A stretch of DNA of 64,000 bases, from the NCBI RefSeq assembly GCF_000935125.1, contig NZ_JRKI01000063.1, positions 124,001 through 188,000 on the forward strand. The letters are read 5' to 3'. The stretch comes from Streptomyces natalensis ATCC 27448. Lineage in GTDB: Bacteria > Actinomycetota > Actinomycetes > Streptomycetales > Streptomycetaceae. Both the position numbers and the translations under genes were made by a program. Under the pieces are notes generated by a model. It did no database searches. It was given only the letters and a program-made list of their open reading frames with translations, and was not told where the DNA came from. Of this stretch, positions 16,284 through 25,557 are shown in pieces. Numbering within the stretch: the stretch's first letter is position 1; each line of letters opens with the position of its first letter.

Positions 16284-16882
16284 TGGGCATCCCCGGACGC
16301 GGCCTCGCCAAGGGCCTGGCCGTCACGCTGCGCACGATGACGCGGAAGTCCGTCACCGCGCAGTACCCGGACGTCCAGCCCGACCTCCCGCCGCGCACCC
16401 GCGGCGTCATCGGGCTGTTCGAGGAGAACTGCACGGTGTGCATGCTGTGCGCCCGCGAGTGCCCGGACTGGTGCATCTACATCGACTCCCACAAGGAGAC
16501 GGTGCCGCCCGCCGCACCCGGCGGCCGCGAGCGCAGCCGCAATGTGCTCGACCGTTTCGCCATCGACTTCGCGCTGTGCATGTACTGCGGCATCTGCATC
16601 GAGGTCTGCCCCTTCGACGCGCTCTTCTGGTCACCGGAATTCGAGTACGCCGAGACGGACATCCGCGAGCTGACGCATGAGCGCGACCGGCTGCGCGAGT
16701 GGATGTGGACGGTGCCCGAGCCGCCCGCGCTCGACCCGGCGGCCGAGGACCCCAAGGAGCTCGCCGCCGCGCGCAAGGCCGCGGACAAACTCGCCGCCCA
16801 GCAGGCCGCCGAGGCCGAAGCCGCCGCCCGGCCGGAACCGGCCCAGGACGCCCGGCAGGACACCAAGGAGGAGGGAACGTGA
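16283..16882 (+). CDS. nuoI: NADH-quinone oxidoreductase subunit I (2x[4Fe-4S] ferredoxin-like)
   Basis: NuoI transfers electrons through clusters N6a and N6b. The 199-residue product has two ferredoxin motifs, C-T-V-C-M-L-C-A-R-E-C-P (about residues 51-62) and C-M-Y-C-G-I-C-I-E-V-C-P (about 98-109). All eight cluster ligands are intact. An amphipathic N-terminal stretch (G-L-A-V-T-L-R-T-M) would lie on the membrane. The last ~55 residues are an Ala/Glu-rich extension. Intact clusters argue that electrons really flow through this complex although the NADH-oxidising genes nuoEFG are not in the operon. Confidence 0.95.
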   Translation: MGIPGRGLAKGLAVTLRTMTRKSVTAQYPDVQPDLPPRTRGVIGLFEENCTVCMLCARECPDWCIYIDSHKETVPPAAPGGRERSRNVLDRFAIDFALCMYCGICIEVCPFDALFWSPEFEYAETDIRELTHERDRLREWMWTVPEPPALDPAAEDPKELAAARKAADKLAAQQAAEAEAAARPEPAQDARQDTKEEGT

Positions 16883-17496
16883 CGCTCGCCGCCACCGCAG
16901 CCGCGCACGGCTTCCTTTCGCCCACCGGTGTCGAGATCGCCTTCCTCCTGGTCGGCATCGCGACCCTCGGCGCGGCCCTGATCACCGTCACCACCCGCCA
17001 ACTGGTGCACGCAGCCCTCTGGCTGGTCGTCGCCCTCGGCGGGATCGCCGTGGAATACCTCCTGCTGACCGCCGAATTCATCGCCTGGGTGCAGGTACTG
17101 ATCTACGTCGGTTCCGTGGTCGTCCTCCTGCTCTTCGGGCTGATGCTGACCAAGGCGCCCATCGGCCGTTCCCCGGACGCCGATTCGGGCAACCGCTGGG
17201 CCGCGCTCGTGGTGGCCCTCGCCTCCGCGGGCACGCTGGTCTGGGTCGTCGTGGACGCCTTCCGCGCCACCTGGATCGACCTCGACGGCGCCGTCCAGGG
17301 CTCCACCGCGACCTTGGGACGCACCCTCTTCCAGTACTGGGTGCTGCCCTTCGAAGCGCTGTCCGTCCTGCTGCTCGCCGCGCTGGTCGGGGCGATCGTG
17401 CTGTCCCGCAAGGGCGGCGAGGGCAAGGCCCCGGCCGCCGACCTGCGCAGCGGCGCCGCCCGCACGGGGACCGCCCCGCGAGAGGAGCAGCACTGA
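16879..17496 (+). CDS. nuoJ: NADH-quinone oxidoreductase subunit J
   Basis: NuoJ is a five-helix membrane subunit of the pump arm. The 205-residue protein starts at GTG 16879, overlapping nuoI by GTGA. It shows the helix-3 signature V-L-I-Y-V-G-S-V-V-V-L-L-L-F-G-L-M-L, containing the pi-bulge region that couples electron transfer to pumping. A short hydrophilic tail follows the last helix. The stop overlaps nuoK (TGATG). Confidence 0.93.
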   Translation: MTLAATAAAHGFLSPTGVEIAFLLVGIATLGAALITVTTRQLVHAALWLVVALGGIAVEYLLLTAEFIAWVQVLIYVGSVVVLLLFGLMLTKAPIGRSPDADSGNRWAALVVALASAGTLVWVVVDAFRATWIDLDGAVQGSTATLGRTLFQYWVLPFEALSVLLLAALVGAIVLSRKGGEGKAPAADLRSGAARTGTAPREEQH

Positions 17497-17873
17497 TGCA
17501 TCTCGCCTATCCGGCCGTCCTCGCCGTCCTCCTCTTCTGCACCGGTCTGTACGGCGTGCTCGCGCGCCGCAACGCGATCCTGGTGCTGATGTCCGTCGAG
17601 CTGATGCTCAACGCCGTCAACCTCAATCTCGTCGCCTTCGACGTCTGGCTGCGCGACACCCTGCACGCCGGCCAGGCGCTGACCCTCTTCACCATCGCCA
17701 TCGCCGCCGCCGAGATCGGCATCGGCCTGGCGATCGTGCTGCTCGTCTACCGCAACCGCGGCAGCTCCGACATCGACCGGCTCCGCGATCTCGCGGAGCG
17801 GCCGGACGGCGGCGACGCCACGGGCCACGGCGCGCAGCCGCAGCCGGACACCGAGGCGGAGGCCGCCGCGTGA
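17496..17873 (+). CDS. nuoK: NADH-quinone oxidoreductase subunit K
   Basis: NuoK has three transmembrane helices that relay protons. The 125-residue product carries V-L-M-S-V-E-L-M-L-N-A-V-N-L-N in helix 2, including the conserved membrane Glu, and a second Glu in A-A-A-E-I-G-I-G of helix 3. It is slightly longer than the usual ~100 residues because of a polar tail rich in Gly/Asp/Glu. It is coupled to nuoJ and nuoL by overlapping stop and start codons. Confidence 0.94.
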   Translation: MHLAYPAVLAVLLFCTGLYGVLARRNAILVLMSVELMLNAVNLNLVAFDVWLRDTLHAGQALTLFTIAIAAAEIGIGLAIVLLVYRNRGSSDIDRLRDLAERPDGGDATGHGAQPQPDTEAEAAA

Positions 17874-19867
17874 CGCTCACGACCACCGCTGTGCTCGTCC
17901 CCCTTCTGCCCTTCCTCGGGTCCGTCGCGGGCTTCCTCCTGGGGCGGCGCGCGCCCGGTTTCGTCCGCCCGCTGGCCGTGCTGCCGACGCTCGCCACGGC
18001 CGCCCTCGCGGTCTGTGTCGCCGTCGGACAGGGCGGCGGTCCGGCCACCGACGTCGCCACCCGGCTCACGCCGACCGGCTCGATCCCCATCGACCTGGCC
18101 CTGCACATCGACGGCTTCGCCGCGCTGATCGGCGTTCTGGTCGGTGTCGTGGCGGCCTGTGTGCAGATCTACTCCACGGGCTATCTGCGCGACGATCCGC
18201 GCTACCCCTCCTACGCCGCGCTGGTCTCGCTCTTCACCTCCGCGATGCTGCTCGTCGTCTACACCGGCGACCTGATGGTGCTGCTGGTCGGCTGGGAAGT
18301 CATGGGCATCTGCTCGTACTTCCTCGTCGGCCACTACTGGGAGACCGAGGCCGCCCGCGCCGCCTCCCTCAAGGCGTTCCTCGTCACCAAGCTCGGCGAC
18401 GTCCCCTTCCTCTTCGGCATCTTCGCGCTGGCCGCGGACGCCGGAACGTTCCGGATCACCGGCATCCTCGGCAAGGTCGCCGACGGCGGCCTGCACCATC
18501 CGACGCTGATCGCGCTGCTGCTGCTGGGCGGCGTCGCGGGCAAGTCGGCGCAGTTCCCGCTGCACACCTGGCTCCCGGACGCCATGGCCGGCCCCACGCC
18601 CGTCTCGGCGCTGATCCACGCCGCGACGATGGTGGCCGCCGGTGTCTATCTCGTCGCCCGGCTGCTGCCCGTCTTCGCCGCCTCCGCGGCCGCGCTGGTC
18701 GTGCTCGCCGTCATGGCCGCGATCACCATGGTCGGCTCCGGTCTGGCCGCGCTCGCCCAGGACGACATCAAACGCGTCCTGGCCTATTCGACGGTGGGCC
18801 AGCTCGGCTACATGCTCGGCGCGCTGGCCGTCGGCGACCGCGGCGCCGCCGTCTTCCACCTCCTGACGCACGGTGCGTTCAAGGCCCTGCTCTTCCTCGG
18901 CGCGGGCGTGATCATCCACGCCGCCGGGACGAACTCGCTGGCCGCGATGTCCCGGATGGGCGGACTGGCCCGGCGGATCCCCGACGCCTACTGGACCGTG
19001 ACCGTGGCGCTGCTGGCGCTCGCCGCGATCCCGCCGTTCGCCGGCTTCTTCTCCAAGGAAGCCGTCCTGGGCGCCGCCGAACACGCCGCCCACGGGCAGG
19101 CACACGGCATTCCCGGCGCGGTCGGCTGGACGGTGCTGATCTCCGGAGTGCTCACCGCCCTCCTCACCGCGGCTTATGCCACCCGCCTGTGGCTGCTCGC
19201 CTTCAACGGCCGCGGCGCCGAGGTCCCCGACCACGGCAAGCAGCCGGTCGTCATGAACGCCATGCTGTGGGTCCTCTTCGTCCCGACCGTCGCGCTCGGC
19301 CTGGCGGGCCCGTACCTGCCCACCTGGTTCGACGGCCGCTCCCTGAACCCCGCGCTCACCACCTCCGTCGTGGGCACCGGCGTCGCCCTCATCGGCGGCC
19401 TGGTCACCTACGCGGCCTGGCGCCACACCAGCGCCCGCGCCGCCCGCGCCCCCCTCGGCGCCGTCGCCGTCGCGCCCGACGCGGCCCCCGGCCTGGCCGA
19501 GGAACTGGCCATCGAGAGCCACACCCCCGCCTACGGCGGTATCGCCGGCGCCCCGGACCCGGCCGACCCCGGCCGGGTCCTCCTCGGCCCGCTGCACCGC
19601 CACGCGGCCGTCGGCTTCCACCTGGACGCCGTCTACTCCGCGCTGTTCGTCCGGCCCGTACGGGCCGCCGCCCAGCTCGTCCGCTTCCTGGACCGCGAGG
19701 TCGTCGACACCTACGTCCGTGGCGCGGGCGCCGCCCCGCGCTGGCTGGGCGCCGCCGTCCGCCGCGCCCAGACCGGCAATGTGCAGACCTACCTCGGCGC
19801 CCTGCTCGCGGGCTCGCTCGTGCTGGCCGTCGTCGCGGTCCTCGTCGCCACGGGCACGGGAGCCTGA
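17870..19867 (+). CDS. nuoL: NADH-quinone oxidoreductase subunit L
   Basis: NuoL is an antiporter-like pump subunit. The 665-residue protein has about 16 helices. It keeps the channel residues: Glu in V-G-W-E-V-M-G-I (helix 5) and Lys in V-A-G-K-S-A-Q-F-P-L-H-T-W-L-P-D-A-M (helix 7), followed by the T-P-V-S-A-L-I-H-A-A-T-M-V loop. The long C-terminal region includes the lateral-helix segment. Start GTG 17870 overlaps nuoK. An 88-nt spacer, the largest in the operon, separates it from nuoM. Confidence 0.95.
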   Translation: MTLTTTAVLVPLLPFLGSVAGFLLGRRAPGFVRPLAVLPTLATAALAVCVAVGQGGGPATDVATRLTPTGSIPIDLALHIDGFAALIGVLVGVVAACVQIYSTGYLRDDPRYPSYAALVSLFTSAMLLVVYTGDLMVLLVGWEVMGICSYFLVGHYWETEAARAASLKAFLVTKLGDVPFLFGIFALAADAGTFRITGILGKVADGGLHHPTLIALLLLGGVAGKSAQFPLHTWLPDAMAGPTPVSALIHAATMVAAGVYLVARLLPVFAASAAALVVLAVMAAITMVGSGLAALAQDDIKRVLAYSTVGQLGYMLGALAVGDRGAAVFHLLTHGAFKALLFLGAGVIIHAAGTNSLAAMSRMGGLARRIPDAYWTVTVALLALAAIPPFAGFFSKEAVLGAAEHAAHGQAHGIPGAVGWTVLISGVLTALLTAAYATRLWLLAFNGRGAEVPDHGKQPVVMNAMLWVLFVPTVALGLAGPYLPTWFDGRSLNPALTTSVVGTGVALIGGLVTYAAWRHTSARAARAPLGAVAVAPDAAPGLAEELAIESHTPAYGGIAGAPDPADPGRVLLGPLHRHAAVGFHLDAVYSALFVRPVRAAAQLVRFLDREVVDTYVRGAGAAPRWLGAAVRRAQTGNVQTYLGALLAGSLVLAVVAVLVATGTGA

Positions 19868-19955
19868 CCGATGGCGCATCACACCCGCGGGGCCGACGCC
19901 CCACACCGCCGGCCGAGCGCCGCCCCGAGCACCACCCCGAGGAGGGCCTGACCCC

Positions 19956-21566
19956 GTGAACCCCACCGCATTGCAGTACCTCCTCGCGGCGGTCGTCGGC
20001 CTCCCCCTCCTGGGCGCGGTCGCCGCCCTGCTGCCGTCCCCGCCCGGCCTGAGGGGCCGCAACCCCGACCAGGCCGTACTGCGCCACGGAGTGACCGTCA
20101 CCGGCGTCGTCCTGGCCGCCGCCCTCGCGCTGGCCGTCGGCTTCGACCGCGGCCACCCCGCCCGTATGCAGGCCACCACCGACCTCAGCTGGATCCCGGC
20201 GCTCCGCATCCACCTCCACCTCGGCGTCGACGGCATCTCGCTCCCCCTTCTCGTCCTGACCGCGCTGCTGACCTTCCTCTGCGCCCTCTACAGCTACTTC
20301 GCCATGCCAACGGGCCCGTCACCCAAGGCATTTGTCGCCCTGCTGCTCACCCTTGAGGCCGGCACCCTGGCCACCTTCGCCGTCCTCGACCTGATGCTCT
20401 TCTTCCTCGCCTTCGAGATGGTCCTCATCCCGATGTACTTCCTCATCGCCCGCTGGGGCGGCGCCGGAAAGCAGGCGGCGGCCTGGAAGTTCATCCTCTA
20501 CACGCTGCTCGGCTCGGTCGTGATGCTGCTCGGCCTCCTCCTCATCGGCGTGAAATCCGGCACGTTCGACATGGTGGCACTCGCCACTGACAACGGCCCG
20601 AAAGCCCAGCTCAGCCACACCGTCCAGCTTCTGGCCGTGCTCGCGATCGGCATCGGACTGGCCGTCAAGTCCCCGATGTGGCCGCTGCACAGCTGGCTGC
20701 CCGACGCCCACACCGCGGCCCCCACCGTCGGTTCCGTCCTGCTCGCCGGCGTCCTGCTGAAGATGGGCACCTACGGGTTCGTCCGCATCGCCCTGCCGAT
20801 CACGCCCGAGGGCATGCACACCTTCGCGCCGTACCTCGCCGCGTTCGCCGCCATCGGCATCATCTACGGATCCCTCGCCTGCCTCGCCCTCGTCCGCAAG
20901 GGTGCCGCCGGCGACCTCAAGCGGCTGATCGCCTACAGCTCCGTCGGCCACATGGGCTTCGTCCTGCTCGGCATCGCGACCATGACCCCCACCGGCGTCA
21001 ACGGCGCGCTGTTCGCCAACATCGCCCACGGCCTGATCACCGGCCTGCTGTTCTTCATGGTCGGCGCCCTCAAGGACCGCACCGGCAGCACCGACCTCGA
21101 CGCCCTCGCGGGCACCACCGGCGCGGCCCTCTACGGCCGCGCCCCCCGCTTCGGCGGACTGCTCGCCTTCGGTGCCGTCGCCTCCCTGGGCATCCCGGGC
21201 CTGGCCGGCTTCTGGGGCGAGATGCTGGCCATGTTCGGCGCCTTCCGCCCGGCCGCGGGCCTGAGCCGCCCCGCCTTCCTGACGTTCATGGTCCTGGCCG
21301 GCCTCGGCACCCTGCTGACCGCCGGCTACCTGCTGCTCGTCGTCCGCCGCGTCTGCATGGGCGGCCACCTGACGGCCGAGGCGGCCCCGGGGGAGGAGCC
21401 CCTGGCCGTCGAAGGCCCCGCCGTCGCCCTCCCCGACCTCGCGCGCCACGAATACGCGGCCTGGTCCCCCCTCGCCGCCCTCACCGTCCTCGCCGGACTG
21501 TGGCCCGCGGCCCTCCTCGGCCTCACCAACCCGGCCGTCCAGCAGCTCCTCGGAGGCGGTAACTGA
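19956..21566 (+). CDS. nuoM: NADH-quinone oxidoreductase subunit M
   Basis: NuoM is the middle antiporter-like subunit. I chose GTG 19956, ten nt after a GAGGAGGG ribosome site; the frame is open further upstream but that part overlaps nuoL. The 536-residue product has about 14 helices. Signatures are F-L-A-F-E-M-V-L-I-P-M-Y (channel Glu), K-S-P-M-W-P-L-H-S-W-L-P-D-A-H (channel Lys) and L-I-A-Y-S-S-V-G-H-M-G. It overlaps nuoN (TGATG). Confidence 0.94.
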   Translation: MNPTALQYLLAAVVGLPLLGAVAALLPSPPGLRGRNPDQAVLRHGVTVTGVVLAAALALAVGFDRGHPARMQATTDLSWIPALRIHLHLGVDGISLPLLVLTALLTFLCALYSYFAMPTGPSPKAFVALLLTLEAGTLATFAVLDLMLFFLAFEMVLIPMYFLIARWGGAGKQAAAWKFILYTLLGSVVMLLGLLLIGVKSGTFDMVALATDNGPKAQLSHTVQLLAVLAIGIGLAVKSPMWPLHSWLPDAHTAAPTVGSVLLAGVLLKMGTYGFVRIALPITPEGMHTFAPYLAAFAAIGIIYGSLACLALVRKGAAGDLKRLIAYSSVGHMGFVLLGIATMTPTGVNGALFANIAHGLITGLLFFMVGALKDRTGSTDLDALAGTTGAALYGRAPRFGGLLAFGAVASLGIPGLAGFWGEMLAMFGAFRPAAGLSRPAFLTFMVLAGLGTLLTAGYLLLVVRRVCMGGHLTAEAAPGEEPLAVEGPAVALPDLARHEYAAWSPLAALTVLAGLWPAALLGLTNPAVQQLLGGGN

Positions 21567-23131
21567 TGAGCCCGACGATCCTTCTGGCCGCCGGGAACCC
21601 GCTGGCCTCCCTGGCCCAGTCCGTCGACTGGGTCGCCATCGCGCCGCCCACCATCGCCGCGGCCGTCGCCCTGGCGGTGCTCGTCGCCGATCTCTTCGTG
21701 CCCGCCACCAGGAAGCCGCTGCTCGGCTGGGTGGCCATCGTCGGCCTGGTGGCGGCCGCGCTGTCGCTGCTGCCCCTCCTGGACGGCGGCCGGCGCACCT
21801 TCTGCCTCACCGGCCACCCCACGGTGTGCAGCTACGTGGCCGACCCGTTCGCCCTGGTCATCCAGTTCCTGGTGCTGGCCGGCGCGCTGCTGACCGCCCT
21901 GCTGTCCGTCGACACCCTCAAGGACCACGACCTGCCCGCCGGCGAGTACTGGTTCCTGCTGCTGTCCTCCGCGGCCGGCGCGGCCCTGCTGCCCGCCTCC
22001 CGGGACCTCGCCACCCTGGTCATCGCCCTCGAAGTGGCCTCGCTGCCCGCCTTCGCCCTGGTCGGCCTGCGGCGCGGCGACCGGCTCTCCTCCGAGGCGG
22101 CCCTGAAGTTCTTCCTCTCCTCGGTGGCCGCCACCGCCGTCATGCTGCTCGGCGTGAGCTTCCTGTACGCCGCCACCGGGAGCCTGCACCTGTCCCGGGT
22201 GGCGCACGCCCTCACCCACCTGCCCGACCCCCGCCTGGCCACCCTCGCCGGCGCCGGCGTCGCGCTCTCCCTCGTCGGCTTCGCCTTCAAGACCGCGGCC
22301 GCCCCCTTCCACTTCTGGGTCCCCGACACCTACGTCGGCGCGCCGCTGCCCATCGCCGCCTACCTCTCGGTCATCGGCAAGGCGGTCGGCTTCTCCGGCC
22401 TGATCCTCATCACCGTCGAGGGCTTCCCCTCGTACGCCGACGTGTGGGGCCCGGCGCTGGCCGTCCTGGCCGCGCTCACCATGACCGTCGGCAACGTCGC
22501 CGCCCTGCGCCAGGACCCGCACCGCGCGCACAGCGCCGTACGCCTGCTGGCCTGGTCGTCCGTCGGCCAGGCCGGCTACCTCCTGGTCCCCGTCGCGGCG
22601 GCCGGCTACGTCGACAACCCGGGGCACGCCATCGGCTCCACCGTCGCCTACGCCCTCATGTACGGCGTGGTGAACCTCGGCGCCTTCGCCATCGCCGCCC
22701 TGGTGGCCCGCAGCCGCCCCGCCAACCGGATCACCGACTACCGGGGCCTGTACGCCCGCCGCCCCCTGGCGGCGCTCGCCCTCGGCTTCTTCCTGCTCTG
22801 CCTGGCGGGCCTGCCGCCCGGCATCATCGGCCTCTTCGCCAAGGTCACGGTCTTCTCCTCGGCCGTCGACGCGGGCCTGGCCTGGCTCGCCGTGGTCATG
22901 GCCGTCAACGTCGTGATCGCGCTCTACTACTACCTCCAGTGGACGGCGGTCCTCTTCCGGGGCGCCGAGGCGGCAGAGGGAGCCGTGGCCCCGGAGGGAC
23001 CCGAGGACGCCCCGCGCGCCGCCGTCCCGGCCGCCCTGACCACCGCCATCGCCCTCGCCGCCGTCCTCGGCATCGTCCTCTCCGGCGCCCCGCAGCTCGT
23101 CCTGCGCTTCGCCTCCGGGGCGCTCCTGTAG
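21566..23131 (+). CDS. nuoN: NADH-quinone oxidoreductase subunit N
   Basis: NuoN is the third antiporter-like pump subunit and closes the operon. The 521-residue protein has about 14 helices with the conserved A-L-E-V-A-S-L-P-A-F (channel Glu), F-K-T-A-A-A-P-F-H-F-W-V-P-D-T-Y (channel Lys) and L-A-W-S-S-V-G-Q-A-G-Y motifs. The C-terminus ends in a hydrophobic helix. No hairpin typical of a terminator is obvious in the 140 nt before htpX, so read-through is possible. Confidence 0.94.
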   Translation: MSPTILLAAGNPLASLAQSVDWVAIAPPTIAAAVALAVLVADLFVPATRKPLLGWVAIVGLVAAALSLLPLLDGGRRTFCLTGHPTVCSYVADPFALVIQFLVLAGALLTALLSVDTLKDHDLPAGEYWFLLLSSAAGAALLPASRDLATLVIALEVASLPAFALVGLRRGDRLSSEAALKFFLSSVAATAVMLLGVSFLYAATGSLHLSRVAHALTHLPDPRLATLAGAGVALSLVGFAFKTAAAPFHFWVPDTYVGAPLPIAAYLSVIGKAVGFSGLILITVEGFPSYADVWGPALAVLAALTMTVGNVAALRQDPHRAHSAVRLLAWSSVGQAGYLLVPVAAAGYVDNPGHAIGSTVAYALMYGVVNLGAFAIAALVARSRPANRITDYRGLYARRPLAALALGFFLLCLAGLPPGIIGLFAKVTVFSSAVDAGLAWLAVVMAVNVVIALYYYLQWTAVLFRGAEAAEGAVAPEGPEDAPRAAVPAALTTAIALAAVLGIVLSGAPQLVLRFASGALL

Positions 23132-23271
23132 GCCCCGAGCCCTCCACCGGGCACCACGCCGGCCGGGGAACCACCTCCGCCCATCTCGCGTTGACCAGTG
23201 CGTAAGGGTCCACTGGTGAGTGGAGAAACGCAGCACAGGGTTCCCCTGCCGCACCGCTTGGAGGGCGTACG

Positions 23272-24135
23272 GTGCACCGCCGGCACAACGGGCTCAGGAC
23301 CGCCGTACTCCTCGGGGGCCTGTCCGCCCTCATCATCGTCATCGGCGGCCTCTTCGGCCGTACGGGTCTGATCGTCGCCGTCCTGGTGGCTCTGGCCACC
23401 AACGCCTACGCCTACTGGAACAGCGACAAACTCGCCCTGCGGGCCATGCGTGCCCGCCCCGTCGGCGAATTCGAGGCCCCCGCGCTGTACCGCATGGTCC
23501 GCGAGCTCTCCACGGCCGCCCGGCAGCCCATGCCCCGCCTGTACATCTCCCCGACCCAGGCCCCCAACGCCTTCGCCACCGGGCGCAACCCCCGCAATGC
23601 CGCGGTCTGCTGTACGGACGGCATCCTCCAGCTCCTGGACGAACGCGAACTGCGCGGCGTCATCGGCCATGAGCTCAGCCATGTCTACAACCGCGACATC
23701 CTCATCTCCTCGGTGGCCGGCGCGCTCGCCTCCGTGGTGATGTTCCTCGTCAACTTCGCCTGGCTGATCCCGGTGGGACGGTCCGAGGACGACGAGGGCC
23801 CCGGCCTCCTGGGCATGCTGCTGATCATGATCCTCGGCCCGGTGGCGGCCTCCCTCATCCAGCTGGCCGTCAGCCGCTCCCGCGAGTACCAGGCCGACGC
23901 CTCGGGCGCCCGGCTCACCGGCGACCCGCTGGCCCTCGCCTCGGCCCTGCGCAAGCTGGAGGTGGGCACCCAGCAGCTGCCGCTCCCGCCGGAACCGCGG
24001 CTCGAAACGGCGAGCCACATGATGATCGCCAACCCTTTCCGCGCGGGCGAGGGCCTCTCCCGGCTCTTCTCCACCCACCCCCCGATGCACGACCGCATCG
24101 CCCGCCTCGAAGACATGGCGGGCCACCGCCCCTGA
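23272..24135 (+). CDS. htpX: Membrane zinc metalloprotease HtpX
   Basis: HtpX degrades misfolded membrane proteins. The 287-residue product starts at GTG 23272, seven nt after GGAGGG. Two N-terminal transmembrane helices (residues ~8-45) precede the zinc site H-E-L-S-H (H133, E134, H137), and the third ligand is expected in S-R-E-Y-Q-A-D downstream. Two further hydrophobic helices follow the HExxH. A terminal F-S-T-H-P-P-M-x-D-R-I-x-R-L motif is typical of the family. Position directly after a partial nuo operon matches what I remember of S. coelicolor (SCO4599-4609). A role in quality control of membrane complexes is plausible. Confidence 0.93.
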   Translation: MHRRHNGLRTAVLLGGLSALIIVIGGLFGRTGLIVAVLVALATNAYAYWNSDKLALRAMRARPVGEFEAPALYRMVRELSTAARQPMPRLYISPTQAPNAFATGRNPRNAAVCCTDGILQLLDERELRGVIGHELSHVYNRDILISSVAGALASVVMFLVNFAWLIPVGRSEDDEGPGLLGMLLIMILGPVAASLIQLAVSRSREYQADASGARLTGDPLALASALRKLEVGTQQLPLPPEPRLETASHMMIANPFRAGEGLSRLFSTHPPMHDRIARLEDMAGHRP

Positions 24136-24180
24136 CGACGCCCGTCGTCACCGCGACCGGCCGGGCTCGTTGCTGGTGAC

Positions 24181-24258
24181 ATGACCGTTCACACATCGAC
24201 CCCTGTCGCCGGACCCGGCCTGGCCGCCGCCCCGTCTCCTGCCGTTGCCGTCTCATGA
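24181..24258 (+). CDS. Possible 25-residue leader peptide ahead of the glycosyltransferase
   Basis: An ATG at 24181 opens a 25-codon frame whose TGA stop overlaps the start of the glycosyltransferase (ATGA at 24255). The peptide (M-T-V-H-T-S-T-P-V-A-G-P then Ala/Pro/Val) resembles no family, and the ribosome site is weak. Translational coupling of a short leader to a macrolide-type glycosyltransferase would suit drug-induced control. It could equally be a chance frame. Confidence 0.3.
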   Translation: MTVHTSTPVAGPGLAAAPSPAVAVS

Positions 24259-25550
24259 AGGCTTTGCTGGTGACCCATGGCTCGCGCGGCGACGTCCAGC
24301 CGTATCTGGCGCTGGCGGGCGGCTTGACGGCGGCCGGTCACGACGTGACGTTGATGGGGCCGTACGCCTTCTCGGAACTGGCCGCCTCGGCAGGGGTGCC
24401 CTACGTTCCGATCGCCGATGGCCCCCTTGAGCTTCTCGCGGATCCTGTCGTCCAGAGAGCCAACGAGGATCGCCGCGGGCTTCGGGGCGTGGTGCGGGGA
24501 GTCCGGTGGCTCGGGCGTAACCGGCCGCACTACCTGAAGCTCCTGGAAGATCTGACGGCCAAGGTCAAAGGGCAGCCTCGCCCCGACGTTGTGGTGTTCG
24601 CACCCTGGATGCCGGCGCATCACCTCGCCGAGTGGCTGAGGGTGCCTGCGGTGCCGGTGTGCCTTCAGCCTGGTTGGGTGCCCACGCCTGACCTGGTCAA
24701 TCCGCACCTGTCCGGGCGACGGGTGCCCTCGTCCCTGAGCAGGGCCTCCTACGTTTGCGCCGAGTGGCCGGTTCGTCTTCTCTACGCCCCGGCACTTTCC
24801 CGTCTGCGCCGCGAATCGCTGGGGCTGTCGGGCCGCGGGAGCAAGCTCAGCATTCTGTCCCGGCCCGACGGAAGGCCGGCCACCGTATTGCAGGCATTCG
24901 ACCCCTGTGTGCTGCCCGGCACTCCCCGATATCCCCCCACCACACACACCACGGGTTTTTGGCATCAGCCGGCCAAGGGCGAATGGCGCATGCCCGCGGA
25001 CCTGCGCTCGTTTCTCGATGCGGGCAACCGGCCGGTGTACATCGGATTCGGCAGTATGGCCGGGAGCCGTTCCGCCGAGAGGAGCAGGGCCGTTCTTGCG
25101 GCCGTCCGTCAGGCCGGGGTCCGTGCGGTGATCGCCACCGGATGGGGTGGGGTGACGGTTCCCGAAGAGGAGCAGGGCCGAGCCGTCGACGAGGTGTTCT
25201 TCGTGGACCAGGCGCCGCACGAACGGCTTTTTGCGCATATGGCCGCGATCGTTCATCACGGCGGCGCCGGAACCACCGCATCGGCCCTGCGATCGGGCCG
25301 TCCGCAAGTCGTGTGCCCTTTCACTTTCGACCAGCCGTTCTGGGCGCAGCGAATGCACGCCCTCGGTCTGGCACCGGCACCTTTGGCGCAGTACGACCTC
25401 ACTGCGGGCCGTTTGGCCGCCTCATTGCACCGTGCGGTGAACGACCGCGAATTGACCGAAGGCGCCGAGCAGTTCGGCCGCCGCATTGCCGCCCGGAACG
25501 GGGTGGAAAAGGCCGTCGAGGTACTCGAAACCGTTGTGGCGTCCGTCTAG
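24255..25550 (+). CDS. GT1-family glycosyltransferase (macrolide/sterol UGT-like)
   Basis: The 431-residue protein has the two-domain GT-B layout of UDP-sugar glycosyltransferases. The N-terminal acceptor domain opens K-A-L-L-V-T-H-G-S-R-G-D-V-Q-P. The C-terminal donor domain has the signature H-H-G-G-A-G-T-T near residues 335-342, followed by a P-F-x-F-D-Q-P-F-W motif that binds the nucleotide sugar. Related enzymes glycosylate macrolides, polyketides or sterols; the substrate cannot be read from sequence. Codon use is a little less GC-biased than in the nuo genes. No biosynthetic genes surround it, so a detoxifying or housekeeping glycosylation role is as likely as product tailoring. A 12-nt repeat array follows the stop. 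Confidence 0.85.
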   Translation: MKALLVTHGSRGDVQPYLALAGGLTAAGHDVTLMGPYAFSELAASAGVPYVPIADGPLELLADPVVQRANEDRRGLRGVVRGVRWLGRNRPHYLKLLEDLTAKVKGQPRPDVVVFAPWMPAHHLAEWLRVPAVPVCLQPGWVPTPDLVNPHLSGRRVPSSLSRASYVCAEWPVRLLYAPALSRLRRESLGLSGRGSKLSILSRPDGRPATVLQAFDPCVLPGTPRYPPTTHTTGFWHQPAKGEWRMPADLRSFLDAGNRPVYIGFGSMAGSRSAERSRAVLAAVRQAGVRAVIATGWGGVTVPEEEQGRAVDEVFFVDQAPHERLFAHMAAIVHHGGAGTTASALRSGRPQVVCPFTFDQPFWAQRMHALGLAPAPLAQYDLTAGRLAASLHRAVNDRELTEGAEQFGRRIAARNGVEKAVEVLETVVASV

Positions 25551-25557
25551 AACGCGA

